Shown: one piece after another, positions 1 to 8,793 of the stretch
Numbering within the stretch: the first letter of the stretch is position 1
Layout of the letters: the number at the start of each line of letters is the position of its first letter
Program-made: the position numbers and the translations under genes
NCBI GenBank assembly: GCA_037447655.1
Contig: JBBHKE010003413.1
Location: 1-20,121, forward strand
Reading direction: 5' to 3'
Length of the DNA stretch: 20,121 nt
Source of the DNA: Zygnema cylindricum
Taxonomy: Eukaryota > Streptophyta > Zygnematophyceae > Zygnematales > Zygnemataceae
Notes under the pieces: generated by a model
The model's input: the letters and a program-made list of their open reading frames with translations, nothing else
The model's database searches: none
What the model was told of the DNA's origin: nothing

Positions 1-359
1 AAATCTTTGCCGAAAAGAAATACGGTTTTTAAAGTTTGCAGAGTGAAGGAGATTTTTGAGGTACATTGACGCGGTACACTCGCGAAGTACACGTACATAA
101 TACGCAAGTACGGATTTCCATACGAAGTCAGTTTTCAATTTTTTGACGATTTTAGAGATTTGATCGTCAACTTACGAGGAACCACTCAAATGTTGTTTAC
201 AGACATTACGCGATGTAACCGAGGCCTCTGTAATACAAAAATTTTGTTGTCCGTACTATTACAGAACTGGTACTTTTTGTCGGTTACATTTTGCGGCGTC
301 TACCTTTAAGTCACGGAACGAAAATCACGGCGTACGTGGCGTATCAGACAATATGTCTT

Positions 360-535
360 TTTCGCTAAAATAACATATTATGTAAAAATACAAAATAATA
401 AATTTTAAAAATACTATATATCGCGATAATTTCTGTTGGTCTCGATACGATATATCGAGGATTATGCTCGATCGATATTCGATATATCGAATATCGAAAT
501 TATCGCGATATGAATTTACCCGATACCCACCACTA
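360..535 (-). mobile_element. Possible hAT-type element terminus, right end
   Basis: Read on the minus strand from 535, the sequence opens TAGTGGTGGGTATCGG and runs into a dense cluster of ATATCG and CGATAT motifs. Many animal hAT elements begin CAGNGGTGGG followed by ATATCG-rich subterminal repeats, so the look fits established knowledge of that superfamily. Only one end is visible. The junction is interrupted exactly at its tip by the Tc1-like insertion at 536, so no 8-bp target duplication can be shown. The call is inference from terminal sequence style; a chance palindromic cluster is the alternative. Confidence 0.3.
418..511. repeat. Inverted repeat with ATATCGCGATAATTTC arms
   Basis: The 16-bp arms at 418-433 and 496-511 are perfect reverse complements (ATATCGCGATAATTTC and its complement). 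The 62-bp loop contains further small palindromes such as CTCGATA/TATCGAG and GATATATC. This nested hairpin is typical of subterminal transposase-binding or foldback DNA, and it lies inside the suspected hAT end. No coding potential is seen here or in 1-417. Confidence 0.8.
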
Positions 536-734
536 CACCGCGAATCGTTATTAGCGTTGAGAAATTATTAGTGTTAAAAAAAAATAAGCGTCATTCATTC
601 TAATTTAGTGCCAGGAGATGTGGCAAATTATGGTCCACGTCCTTAAATAGTGTAGTTTACTCTATTTAAGGTATTAATGTCAAAATTTTGGGGTGCCGAT
701 ATAGAGTTCATAACGCTAATAACGATTCGCGGTG
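536..734. mobile_element. Tc1/mariner-like MITE, 199 bp, TA target duplication
   Basis: The ends are perfect 23-bp terminal inverted repeats starting CACCGCGAATCGTTA at 536-558 and mirrored at 712-734. TA dinucleotides at 534-535 and 735-736 fit the TA duplication made by Tc1/mariner transposases. Perfect complementarity continues 4 bp outside the element (ACTA and TAGT), either because the target was palindromic or because the repeat is 27 bp. There is no room for a transposase, so it must have moved in trans. Identical ends argue for a fairly recent insertion. Diverged relatives of the end lie at 1530 and 2879. Confidence 0.8.
641..671. repeat. Hairpin inside the MITE
   Basis: The arms CCTTAAATAG (641-650) and CTATTTAAGG (662-671) are perfect complements around an 11-nt loop. 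With the terminal repeats, the whole 536-734 element could fold as a compound hairpin. Confidence 0.75.
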
Positions 735-736
735 TA

Positions 737-1527
737 GTATTTAAATCATTATCACACCTCACGTGTGCATCGGAACATCTACATCAACTAGTTACGGTCA
801 GTCTTGTCAGCGGTTAGTAGGGACGTACGTAGGCCCAAGTTCAACTCTTGCGGAACACTCAATTTTTGTCAGAAATAAAATTGTCTAACTACTGCCGTGG
901 CGTCGGTAATGGCGCCTTCCTTGAATTTTCGCTTTCAACTGTTGAAGTATTTATGGCGGCTTCCTTTCGAAAAGTTAAAGAAGACGCCCGTAAACATTTT
1001 GAGCTTACGACGCTCAAATAGTGTGACGCCGCAACGTCTCTTTTTGGAAATGTCCGTAGACGTGACGATAAATTTCCGTACATTTTTTTGTACATTCTGA
1101 TCAGTGTAATGAATATTCTGCTCAGTTTACTGAACAGAAAGTACCGATTCGTGCATTGCATATTTTCGTCAATTTTCGTTCAGTTTCCGTGAACATTTGT
1201 GTAGTTACCATAATTTGTCTATAGTTTCCGTAAATTGTCAGTTTCAGTTTACAGTAGACGTTTTTTTGCGATTTTTTAAAAAGTCACGTACAATACGTAG
1301 AAACTGGAAAAAAGGAAAAAAATTATTGAACAACTAGGTTGTGTAGTGAAGCGTTTTTAGTGCGATTATTGCTATAGGACATAGATGTCTCATTTGTACG
1401 GATTTTGACATTTTTTTACGAAATTTCGTTTTTTTTATAGATTCTGAACATTTCGTAAAATACGTATTCTTTTCGTACGGAGCAAATGAACGACAATGAT
1501 GTACGGAGATATTTAAATAAAGGTACG
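737..1527. other. AT-rich intergenic stretch without a supported gene
   Basis: Short open frames occur on both strands around 889-1161 and 1334-1591. None has recognisable domain content, a plausible start context or splice partners. A small dyad is present near 1000-1020 (TTGAGC .. GCTCAA). Phrases such as CAGTTTCCGT and GTAAATT recur loosely between 1170 and 1250 but do not form a tandem array. I see nothing else. Confidence 0.6.
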
Positions 1528-1529
1528 TA

Positions 1530-1552
1530 CACCGTGAATCGCTATTAGAGTT
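1530..1552 (+). repeat. Solo end related to the 536-734 MITE
   Basis: Starting after a TA at 1528-1529, CACCGTGAATCGCTATTAG and the bases that follow match the left terminal repeat at 536 with four substitutions in 23 positions. No matching inverted partner with the same sequence was found to the right. It is either an orphan end of an older, rearranged copy or the left end of an element whose right end has decayed. Confidence 0.5.
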
Positions 1553-1645
1553 AAACTCTATTTTATGTAAAATTCCTAACACCAACAACAAGTCAAAAAC
1601 TAACGCTGCCTAACATTAATTTGGATGTAGCCACGATAGTCAATG

Positions 1646-1900
1646 TTCACATGTTCGACGCTTGAACATGTGAGAACAGGCTCTCGCGATTCTCCCTCGT
1701 CTTTATGACTGGGATTCAAATCCGAGTGCGCTTTTTCGTGGCGACGCACTCAATTTCCTGTGTCGACGCCAATATCTGACGCTTATTCTGTACGACTGTG
1801 CAAAATAATGAGCAGTTTTCGTACGAACAGTTTCATATTTTACACTACACTATTTAAATATTAAAAAAAGTCGAAATTGGAGCAACCGACGCTAATCAAA
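1646..1900 (+). repeat. Diverged direct repeat, copy 1
   Basis: This block aligns with 1919-2167 at an offset of about 273 bp. Shared stretches include GTGGCGACGCACTCAATTTC, TGTCGACGCC, AAAATAATGA and a closing GACGCTAAT. It opens with a hairpin: CACATGTTC (1649-1657) and GAACATGTG (1664-1672) are perfect complements. The closing GCTAAT resembles the inner part of the MITE terminal repeat at 536. The block is non-coding as far as I can see. Confidence 0.75.
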
Positions 1901-1918
1901 CAAAGCCTATAGTCTGTG

Positions 1919-2167
1919 TTCACATATTCGACACTTGAACATGTGCGAACATGTTTTTGTGATATTTCTTCGTTTTTATGACTTGGAATCAAATCTAAGT
2001 ACGCTTTTCCGTGGCGACGCACTCAATTTCCCTTGTCGACGCCGTTACTTGATACTCATCTTGTACGTCTGTACAAAATAATGAATAGTTTTAATACGAA
2101 CTGACACAATTCGTACCTTCCACTTTTTAAAAGCAGTCGAAGTTAGAGTAGCTAACGCTAATTAAAA
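1919..2167 (+). repeat. Diverged direct repeat, copy 2
   Basis: Second copy of the block at 1646-1900. The opening hairpin is kept, with one mismatch (CACATATTC against GAACATGTG), and the copy ends AACGCTAATT. Divergence by many scattered substitutions and small indels indicates an old duplication. Confidence 0.75.
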
Positions 2168-2389
2168 AAGTATGCGTATTAAGTTAAAACAAAAATTAGT
2201 TTGATTGAGTTGTAGTAGTATTTTACTATTTTTTATTAGATGTTTTTATATTTTATATTTTATAAAGTCAAAGTCGGTCAACGCATTTTATAATGTTTTG
2301 AATTTTGTTTCATGCGCATTTTCAATATTTTTTGGGCGTTTCATGCGTGCGTTTTATGCGCATGAGACATCTATGCTATAGGATGCAGG

Positions 2390-2864
2390 TCAGTAGGCAG
2401 AGGTCGCAAAAGTCAAAATTTTAGATAACCGAAACCGACACCTTTTTTTTTCAAAATCTGAGTACGCCCGACCGGGTTATGTAACGCTCCTAAATTGTTA
2501 ACCGTTACCCGAAACGCGTTTACGGAAATAAAAGTTAACCGAAACTCGATTTTTCGTGAATACCCGTACCCGCCCGCACCCGACTAAGTACAAAATTAGT
2601 GGTGTATCTCCCTTATACCCTCCACGTTACCAAAGTTACAAAGTACAATAATGTTGGATAGTGTTGACAGTACAAAACCTTCAATTTTTTTCGTTTTTTG
2701 TTTACCCGGCCGTAACCGATTTTTTTTTTTTTTTCGTGAATCACCTGCCCGAATCCGCTTGACACCCCAAATATAGCAACCGAATCTGTTCCGGATATGA
2801 CGCGGGCGGTCGGTTAACGGTCGGTTATGGTTTCGGTTGACCGTTTGCGACCTCTGTCAGTAGG
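2390..2864. mobile_element. hAT-like non-autonomous element (2398-2856) with 8-bp target duplication
   Basis: The element starts CAGAGGTCGCAAA at 2398 and ends TTTGCGACCTCTG at 2856, a perfect 13-bp terminal inverted repeat. Beyond that, both ends share subterminal TAACCG and ACCGAAACC motifs in opposite orientation. The 8 bp immediately outside, TCAGTAGG at 2390-2397 and 2857-2864, are identical, which is the target duplication length of hAT transposases. The 459-bp body holds no transposase. A further TCAGTAGG at 2865-2872 shows that the target was already a short tandem repeat. Confidence 0.85.
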
Positions 2865-2876
2865 TCAGTAGGTCAC

Positions 2877-3780
2877 TACACGGTGTATCGCTGTTAGCGC
2901 TGATTTTATTTTCCTCTTCAAACCATGTTGTCTTCGTGCACACCTGCCCGATGCTCGATTGGAGCCCGCCAATTGGAATCTGCGGCCCTTACCTTTTCCA
3001 TCGAGACCGTGGGATCGAGAATCCAGCTACCGAAATATTCATTCAATTATAATAGCGATACACAATGCAAACTTCAGTACAATACATTACAGTACAATGC
3101 AGTAAAGTACAGTACAGAACATTGCATTACAGTATAGTGAAGTACAGTACAGTACAGTGCAGTACAGTTTAGTACAGTACAGTATATTCAGTACAATACT
3201 ATAGTGAGCGAAATTCTAAGGGTACGTCCCCATGTAATCGGTACTTTGATATAGTATTTTGGACCGTAGTAAAGATTCTCCGTACTACTTTGAAGAGCGT
3301 CCCTATGTGCGAAAAGGAAATCTGACTTTGAAATGTGACGGTTGTAGACGTAGGTACAACTTGTGAAGATTGAAGCCGACTACGAAACTTCCGACGATTA
3401 GTGAAGCCAACAAAAACAATGACAGTGGTAGACGTCTAGATTTTTGTGAAATTGTAGATGTTTAGGGTTTGGTGACATTCTGACGCCATACTGACTTGTG
3501 ACAACGTCGACGTCATTGATTCAATGACTTTCCGCCACGGTTTTTTGATTTCGTTTATTCTACTTTTCTCACTCGACTTGCCATAAAAAAAAAAGCTAAA
3601 ATTTTTAAAGTTGAACTTGCAGCAAAAGTGTAATTTTTAGTGTTGGAAATTGTAACATTTCTAATAGCGATAGTCAATGTTGCCATTCTAAAGCATCCCC
3701 TGAACAACGATAATTTCAAGTATATTTTATAAAATCAATAAATTAGTATTATCATAGTATAGCTAATAGCGACAGTGTGA
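2877..3780. mobile_element. Candidate degraded element with MITE-related ends
   Basis: After a TA at 2877, CACGGTGTATCGCTGTTAGC resembles the terminal repeats at 536 and 1530. Near 3762-3776, the minus strand reads CACTGTCGCTATTAGC, similar to that end but with gaps. If these are partners, the element is about 0.9 kb and encloses the CAGTA tract at 3073-3200. The right boundary and target duplication are not clean, so the pairing is tentative. A sister motif, CTAATAGCGATAG, sits at about 3660. The rest of 3201-3790 shows no gene. Confidence 0.3.
3073..3200 (+). repeat. Degenerate CAGTA pentanucleotide tract
   Basis: About 25 imperfect units of (C/T)AGTA and ACAGT variants run in series, with the cleanest portion at about 3140-3180. 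It is a simple-sequence repeat with interruptions and no coding meaning is seen. Confidence 0.85.
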
Positions 3781-3795
3781 TACACGTATACCGTA

Positions 3796-3817
3796 CTTTG
3801 AAGTTTAAACTTCAAAG
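3796..3817. repeat. Perfect 22-bp palindrome
   Basis: CTTTGAAGTTT is followed directly by its exact reverse complement, with no loop. It could be a foldback remnant or a chance dyad; no adjacent gene start supports a regulatory role. Confidence 0.7.
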
Positions 3818-5230
3818 GTCGGTGCATGCATTGGTTGCCTTCGCTCTTTAAAGATTTATTTCAATTCATTGTCCCTAACCTACAAACAGTAAGACGGTTG
3901 ATTTTTTTTTTTTTGTGTGATTGATCTTTTCAAAGTTCAACCTAAAGAGGGAGTAAGAGTTGTCGACAACTGATTGCACAAGTGGCAAGGGGAAAGTTAC
4001 AACTGAAGGTCGTAAAAACATGCAGTTGAGGCATAGCAAGGTCATTAGTCAAAACTTCCTATTCATTTCTTTGACATAAAATAGCCATAGGACGTTTCCA
4101 CTATGTCTGTGTCCTTAAATACTGTTAAAATATCCAATATTTGGTTGCTTCTAACCTCGCTGAAGCATTGCCCTGAAATATAGTATTAAGAAGCCGTCAC
4201 TCCCAATCGAACTAAGCGCCACTCCTCGAAGTCACCAATCTTAGTCCCCACTAGCAGTCGACACTCCTAATCGTACTTCCTGACTCTTAGCGAGTGGAAA
4301 GTACTGAGATTTGTTAACATTCTTTGATACTAACCTTTCTCATGACCATGGTTGCTCCCATATTTTAGTGTCCATCTTTGTCTTGGTGAATATCTTGCAA
4401 ACCCTGGGTGAACAAAGAAACTCTCTTTCCATCATAGTCAACGAGATTTATGTGGAGACATGTCTTATAACACTTCAGTAAAAAAATAAAGCGCGATGGT
4501 GAACCATTTGGGACATATGAATCAAAAAGTGGATGGCAAGCTCCGAAAAAAAGTTGTGTTTAACTCTTGCACTAGCCTACTTCGTTAGTTGTGTTTTATT
4601 TTTTCGACTTTGTTTGAAGATTTTTGTGGTGGAGCATCTGCTTAGAGTGAAAGATACGAGATCAAAAGCTAGAGCAAGTTCATTACTTTACAAAGAATAA
4701 ACTAAGAAATATTTGAACCGGCCTAATGAAGAAAAAACATTTGAGTTCTCATACATCAGTTTTATGACTCAAAAGGTCAGTTTAAACTTTTGCATTTCGA
4801 CAAACATTTCTATTTATGACACAGTTCCACACATTAGTTGTAAAAAACGACCAAATTATTTAGTGACTAGAAGGTGAAAATGCTTATTTTTATGTGTGCA
4901 CATGTATGTTTTTTTCGACTGGATGGTCTCTCCATGCCCCAACTCATGCAACAAATCCTGAGGAGAAACTACCATACAGAAGAATGTAACTACTCTATAT
5001 ATGTGAGCTTTAATATCTATGAATTTGCTATACACTATGAACAAAACAAGGCAGTGTGTCTCCTCTTCACTTGTCCCAAACATAAGTCTCCTCCTCCGTA
5101 CATTTTCAACACTTCTTCAATAGGTCTTCAGAAACCAAAAACATTATGATGCTAGATACAAATTTTTTTAAGACATTATGCCACCACCCGTCTCTCTTTC
5201 CTCTCTTTTGTAACTTTTTTTCCCAAACAT
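3818..5230. other. Unannotated stretch without a supported gene
   Basis: This looks like single-copy, non-repetitive DNA. Overlapping open frames on opposite strands at 4856-5149 have no recognisable motif and are incompatible with each other. A few short phrases resembling CACTCCTAATCG recur at 4198-4280. If the minus-strand gene ending at 5275 is real, the part next to it would be its 3' untranslated region; no clear AATAAA was seen on that strand between 5000 and 5275. Confidence 0.5.
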
Positions 5231-5274
5231 TTCTGCAAACTCACACTAATGTTACTGGAGGATGAAGCCATACA

Positions 5275-5409
5275 CTATTGTAATGTGGATATTTCTTCCA
5301 TGGCCGTTGCAAGTTTTCCATGTTCGTCGAGCAAATCCACTAAAGAATTGCCATCGCATTTACCTTTTTCCAAATTGCTTCTCAAATCGCTCGAAACTTG
5401 CTTCAGTCT
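5275..5409 (-). CDS. Probable terminal coding exon of an unknown helical protein
   Basis: On the minus strand an open frame of 44 codons runs from an acceptor at about 5410 (ATAG or TAGAG after CCTTTCAATCC) to a TAG at 5275-5277. The residues are well mixed and look like protein: KQVSSDLRSNLEKGKCDG is followed by LVDLLDEHGKLATAMEEI. They suggest an amphipathic helix or coiled coil. The other two minus frames break up. I do not recognise the family. If the acceptor is TAGAG, the exon needs two incoming bases, exactly what the exon at 8684-8793 supplies. A large inverted repeat starts immediately upstream (5410), so the acceptor lies at the edge of inserted DNA. The plus-strand open frame over the same bases is probably its shadow. 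Confidence 0.45.
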   Translation of the reverse strand, partial: RLKQVSSDLRSNLEKGKCDGNSLVDLLDEHGKLATAMEEISTLQ

Positions 5410-5541
5410 CTATCATGGATTGAAAGGCTGGTTGGGCTTGCAGGCTTTATTCGAGGGTTTTTATTGTGTGCACGATTCAAGGAAGAAATCGTTTGCCATG
5501 GTACATTGCGAAGTGTTCTCCAACCATAGACAGACATTTAT

Positions 5542-5715
5542 AGTGACCATGACATTGCCCATGACATTGCCCATGACATTGACCATGACAGTGACCATGA
5601 CATTGACCATGACCATGACAGTGACCATGACATTGACCATGACCATGACAGTGACGGGTAGCGACAGTGACGGATAGTGATTGGGACGGATAGTGACAGT
5701 GATGGTGTATTCGTG
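5542..5715 (+). repeat. Minisatellite, 12-bp unit CCATGACATTGA
   Basis: Units of CCATGACATTGA, CCATGACAGTGA and half-length ATGACC steps alternate, then grade into GACGGATAGTGA-type units on the right. It lies in the left arm of the inverted repeat. It gives low-complexity open frames on both strands (runs of MTLT or SWSM) that should not be taken as proteins. Confidence 0.85.
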
Positions 5716-6227
5716 GTAGTGACAGGGAAAGTGATAGTATTAGTGGTGTTGTTCCTAAATAGTGATAGTGAGGATGAAGAGTTGTCCATGGAGGTTTTTC
5801 TTCTTTTATTCTTTCACTAAATTTTTTCCTTTTCCTCTTGTCTTGTTTTTGTTTTTGTTTTTGTTAGCGGTCGAGGAGCGCAAGCCATGGTTTGGCTCAA
5901 GAGCAAGAAGTTAAGTTCGGTTCTTTAGAGACTCAATTGTTGCTTCGCTTTGCTTTTTCTTATTTATTTCTTATATGTTTTTTATTAAGGAAAAAAACAT
6001 ACGAGAAATAAATAAAAAAAAGCAAAGCTAAGCAACATTTGAGTCTCTAAAGAACGAACCTAACTTTTTGCTCTTGAGCCAAACCATGGCTTGCACTCTT
6101 CGACTGCCAACAAAAACAGCAACAAGACAAGAGGAAAAGGAAAAAAGTTCGTGAAGGAATACATGAAAAAAAATGTCCATGGACAACTCTTCATCCTCAC
6201 TATCACAATTTACGAACAATGCCACTA

Positions 6228-6375
6228 ATACTATCCTTATCCCTGTCACTACCACGAATACAATATCCCTGTCAATATCCGTCCCCATCACTATCCGTCA
6301 CTATCACTATCTGTCAATATCACTATCCGTCACTGTCTATCCGTCGCTGCCAATATTTGTCACAGTCATGGTCAC
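6228..6375 (-). repeat. Mirror minisatellite in the right arm
   Basis: This is a complementary counterpart of the 5542-5760 tract, built from CACTATCCGT and CAATATCCCT units. Unit sequences have drifted, so the two arms evolved separately after the inverted duplication. The clean ATGACATTG units of the left arm are nearly absent here. Confidence 0.7.
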
Positions 6376-6500
6376 ACGATCACTGTCTATGGTTGGAGAA
6401 CACTCGGTAAAGTACCATGTCAAACGATTTTTTCCCTACATCGTGCACACAAAAAAAACCCTCAAATAAAGCGTGCAAGCCTAACCGACCATATGATACA

Positions 6501-7440
6501 ACTTAGACCCTCATTAAAGATATAAAAAAACAAGAAAACAATTCTTTCCTCAATAAAATGTGACACTTGCCTTATTTAGCGTCCACGACAATTCAGGGTC
6601 AAAATTTAAAGTTTAGTTGATGTTTTTTAGTTTTGAAATTTCCGTTAAAGTTCTATTAGAGTTCAATTCCCATACTATTACAAACCCTTTAGAATTCCGT
6701 TAAAGTTCCATTAGAGATCATTAAAGTTCCGCTAAGATTAAACTAAAGTTAATTTGACTAAGATTTATAATTATGTTATACATTTTTTTTTAGGACTGTT
6801 GTATTGAAAAAAAATACATTTCAAGTTGAAATGACGTCGACAATTGTGAACCGCAAAAAAAATGAACGTTAAGAAAAAAAAAAGATTTTACAATGCTATT
6901 TTGTGTTTAGAGAGTAAACCAAAGCCGAGAATGACTCCCTGTTCTTAACGTTATCGTTATTAAAAAAAACCTTACAAGTAGAAGCTAAGTAAATAAAACG
7001 TGAAAAGCTGATAGCCAAATGACGACGAAAATGAATAAGAAACAAGTTTACAGATCAGAAACATACCTATAAAAACAACATTAGTTTTGGTTAAAAACCG
7101 CGGGAAACTACTCGATTCCACCCTCAAAATAACAAAAAAAACTGAATGCAAATTACAAAACAAATAGTTTTTTCCACAATCAAAAATACATCCACATCAT
7201 GGTTTCACCTACCTTAAATCAAAACAAAAGCATAGATTTCCCAAAAAAAGAAAATAGAAAAAAGAAAAAAACAGATTGCCTACCTTCGATAACTGCAAAA
7301 TCAGCAGTACGAGTCGGTCGTTATCTTTGTTATCTCTCTCAGATAGCTGTATCTGTTTATCTCTCTCACCCTATCTGCCAACCCAGAAACCAAAACATTT
7401 CATTACATGAAGGACTACACTGCCCATCGTTACAAGAGTT
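6501..7440. other. AT-rich stretch, probable intron, no supported exon
   Basis: The plus strand is A-rich with many poly-A runs. A weak GTTAAAGTTCCATTAGAG-like repeat at 6640-6760 foreshadows the satellite at 7504. One possible splice-flanked microexon is at 7284-7292 on the minus strand (see findings). Short open frames at 6972-7163 and 7199-7504 are low in complexity or run into simple repeats. Confidence 0.5.
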
Positions 7441-7449
7441 AGTGAATAC

Positions 7450-7502
7450 TCCCTCTCTCCCCCTCTCCCTCTCCCTCTCCCTCCCTCTCCCTCTCCCTCT
7501 CT
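7450..7502 (+). repeat. CTCCCT simple repeat
   Basis: A nearly pure pyrimidine tract of CTCCCT and CTCTCC units lies immediately left of the GTTAAAGTTAA satellite. It reads as a purine (AGAGGG) tract on the minus strand. It would lie within the proposed last intron. Confidence 0.9.
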
Positions 7503-7503
7503 A

Positions 7504-8515
7504 ATATTCCGTTGAAGTTAACATAAAGTTAAGTTAAAGTTAAGCTATACAATTAAGTTAAACTTGTGTTAAACAAGTCCCGTTAAAATTGCAGTTACAG
7601 TTAATGTTCCCTCGAAGTTAAGTTATGTCCAGCTAAAGCTTCGTTAAAGTCCAATTGATTTTCTGTTTAAATTCAACTACAGTTAAGCTAAAGTTTTGTT
7701 AAAGTTAAGTAAAAGTAATGTTAAAGCTCCGTTTAAATAAAATTATATTTAAGTTGAAATTTAGTTAAATTTAAGTTAAAGTTTAGTGATACCTAAGCTA
7801 AAGTTCAGTGAAATTGTTGGTTACGTTCAGTTTTAGTTCCGTTTAAGTTAAGTTAAAGTTCATTTAATTTTCAGTTAAAAGTCAAGTCAAAGTGAAGTTA
7901 AAATTCAGTTAAAGTTTAGTTAAGAGTTAAAGTAAAAATTCATATAAAGTTAACTTGAAGTTCAGTTAGAGTTAGTTGAAGTTCAATTAATATCAAGTTA
8001 AAGTTAAGTTGAAGTTGCGTTAAAGTTAAGTTAAAGTTAAGTAAAATTCCAGTTAAAGTTCCGTTAAGTTAAAGTTATGTTGGATTTTACTTAGAGTTAA
8101 GTAAAAGGTCAGTCAAAAGTCGTGTAAATGTTAAGTTAGAATTCCGTTAATGTTCAATTAAAGTTCCGTTTAAATGAAGTTAAAAGTCCAAAGTAAAGTT
8201 AAGTTAACAATTCAGTTGAAGTAAAGGTAAAGTTAAGTTAAAGCCAAATTAAAGTTAAGTTAAAGTTGAAGTTCCGTTTAAGTTCAGTTAAATTTCCGAT
8301 TAAGTTAAAGTTAAGTTAAAATTTATTTAAAGTTTAGTTGAATTTCAACTAAAAGTTCAGTTAACGTGTCGTTAATGTTCAGTTTTAATTCAGTTTAAGT
8401 TATGTTAAAGTTCCGTTAAAACGGAGTTGAAGTTAAATTAAAGTTCGTTAAAGTTAAATTGAAGTGAAGCTAAAGATAAGTTAAAGTTTAAATAACGTTA
8501 AGTTAGAGTTAAATA
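7504..8515 (+). repeat. Degenerate GTTAAAGTTAA satellite, about 1 kb
   Basis: Roughly 1 kb is built from short units such as AAGTTAAAGTT and AAGTTCCGTT, with a period of about 5-6 bp organised into 10-12-bp repeats and heavily mutated. Stops are frequent in most frames and no gene is present. The same motif appears thinly at 6640-6760. The tract is too degenerate, and too unlike known telomere repeats, to be telomeric. Confidence 0.85.
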
Positions 8516-8683
8516 TGTGGAGTAATGAATTTGAAAAAACAAAAAGAGACATATCATCAGTAGCTCACCAGTATCAGCAACTTCAATTTAGATCTTTGGA
8601 TTAATCATCTCACTAAAAACTAAGTCTAGACTTCAAGTAAACTTGAGTCGACATAAAAGGCAGTCGAAAAGAAAGTAACTCAC

Positions 8684-8793
8684 GCAGTTTTAAGTGACGA
8701 GGCGGCTCCGAAAGTGCCAAGAATTGTCCAAATAAGGGTGTTATTTTTGACGTTGAAAGTTGTCCAGTTTTGCAGGGAACCTAAACTAGAGGT
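8684..8793 (-). CDS. Candidate internal exon, hydrophobic segment, unknown protein
   Basis: On the minus strand a T-rich tract ends in TTGGTCACAG. An open segment of 36 codons follows, ending ACTGC before a consensus donor GTGAGT. The other two frames contain stops. The translation includes SLQNWTTFNVKNNTLIWTIL and then GTFGAASSLKTA, a hydrophobic stretch followed by a polar helix. I do not recognise it. The exon ends with two bases of a codon, compatible with the exon at 5275-5409. Using the downstream TCTAG acceptor at about 8789 instead makes its start compatible with the phase left by 9309-9469. There are no known-family motifs. Confidence 0.4.

Larger units (their letters stand above)
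5410..6500. repeat. Large imperfect inverted repeat (foldback), about 1.1 kb
   Basis: The left arm (about 5410-5983) and right arm (5991-6500) are reverse complements around a tiny centre near 5984-5990. Matching landmarks are GTGTGCACGAT (5466 and its mirror near 6441), GTGTTCTCCAACCATAGACA (5513, mirrored near 6390), GCCATGGTTTGGCTC (5885, mirrored near 6080) and TTTAGAGACTCAA (5925, mirrored near 6040). Both arms include a related short-unit minisatellite. No target duplication was found. It could be a foldback transposon or a head-to-head duplication; arm divergence makes it old. Open frames inside are repeat-derived. Confidence 0.8.

Noticed and set aside
889-1161. Overlapping opposite-strand ORFs of 67-90 codons
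   Set aside because: No recognisable motif, no splice partners and mutually overlapping; the expected level of chance frames.
4856-5149. Opposite-strand ORFs of 75 and 91 codons
   Set aside because: They overlap each other almost fully and have no family-like segments or start context.
5249-5677. 142-codon plus-strand ORF starting MLLEDEAIHY
   Set aside because: Its first half is antisense to the more protein-like minus-strand exon at 5275-5409. Its second half runs into the ATGACATTG minisatellite (repeating MTLT).
7300-7390. Minus-strand open stretch ending before GTAGGC
   Set aside because: The translation is driven by a GAGA and GATAA-rich simple sequence and needs a poor acceptor at ATAG; only the 9-nt version is kept as a low-interest finding.
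7504-8515. Telomeric or subtelomeric repeat
   Set aside because: The GTTAAAGTTAA units are too degenerate and lack a G-rich strand or a chromosome-end signature.
8560-8640. Exon ending GATACTG before GTGAGC on the minus strand
   Set aside because: A good donor, but all three frames are closed after the only acceptor-like TTTTTAG upstream.
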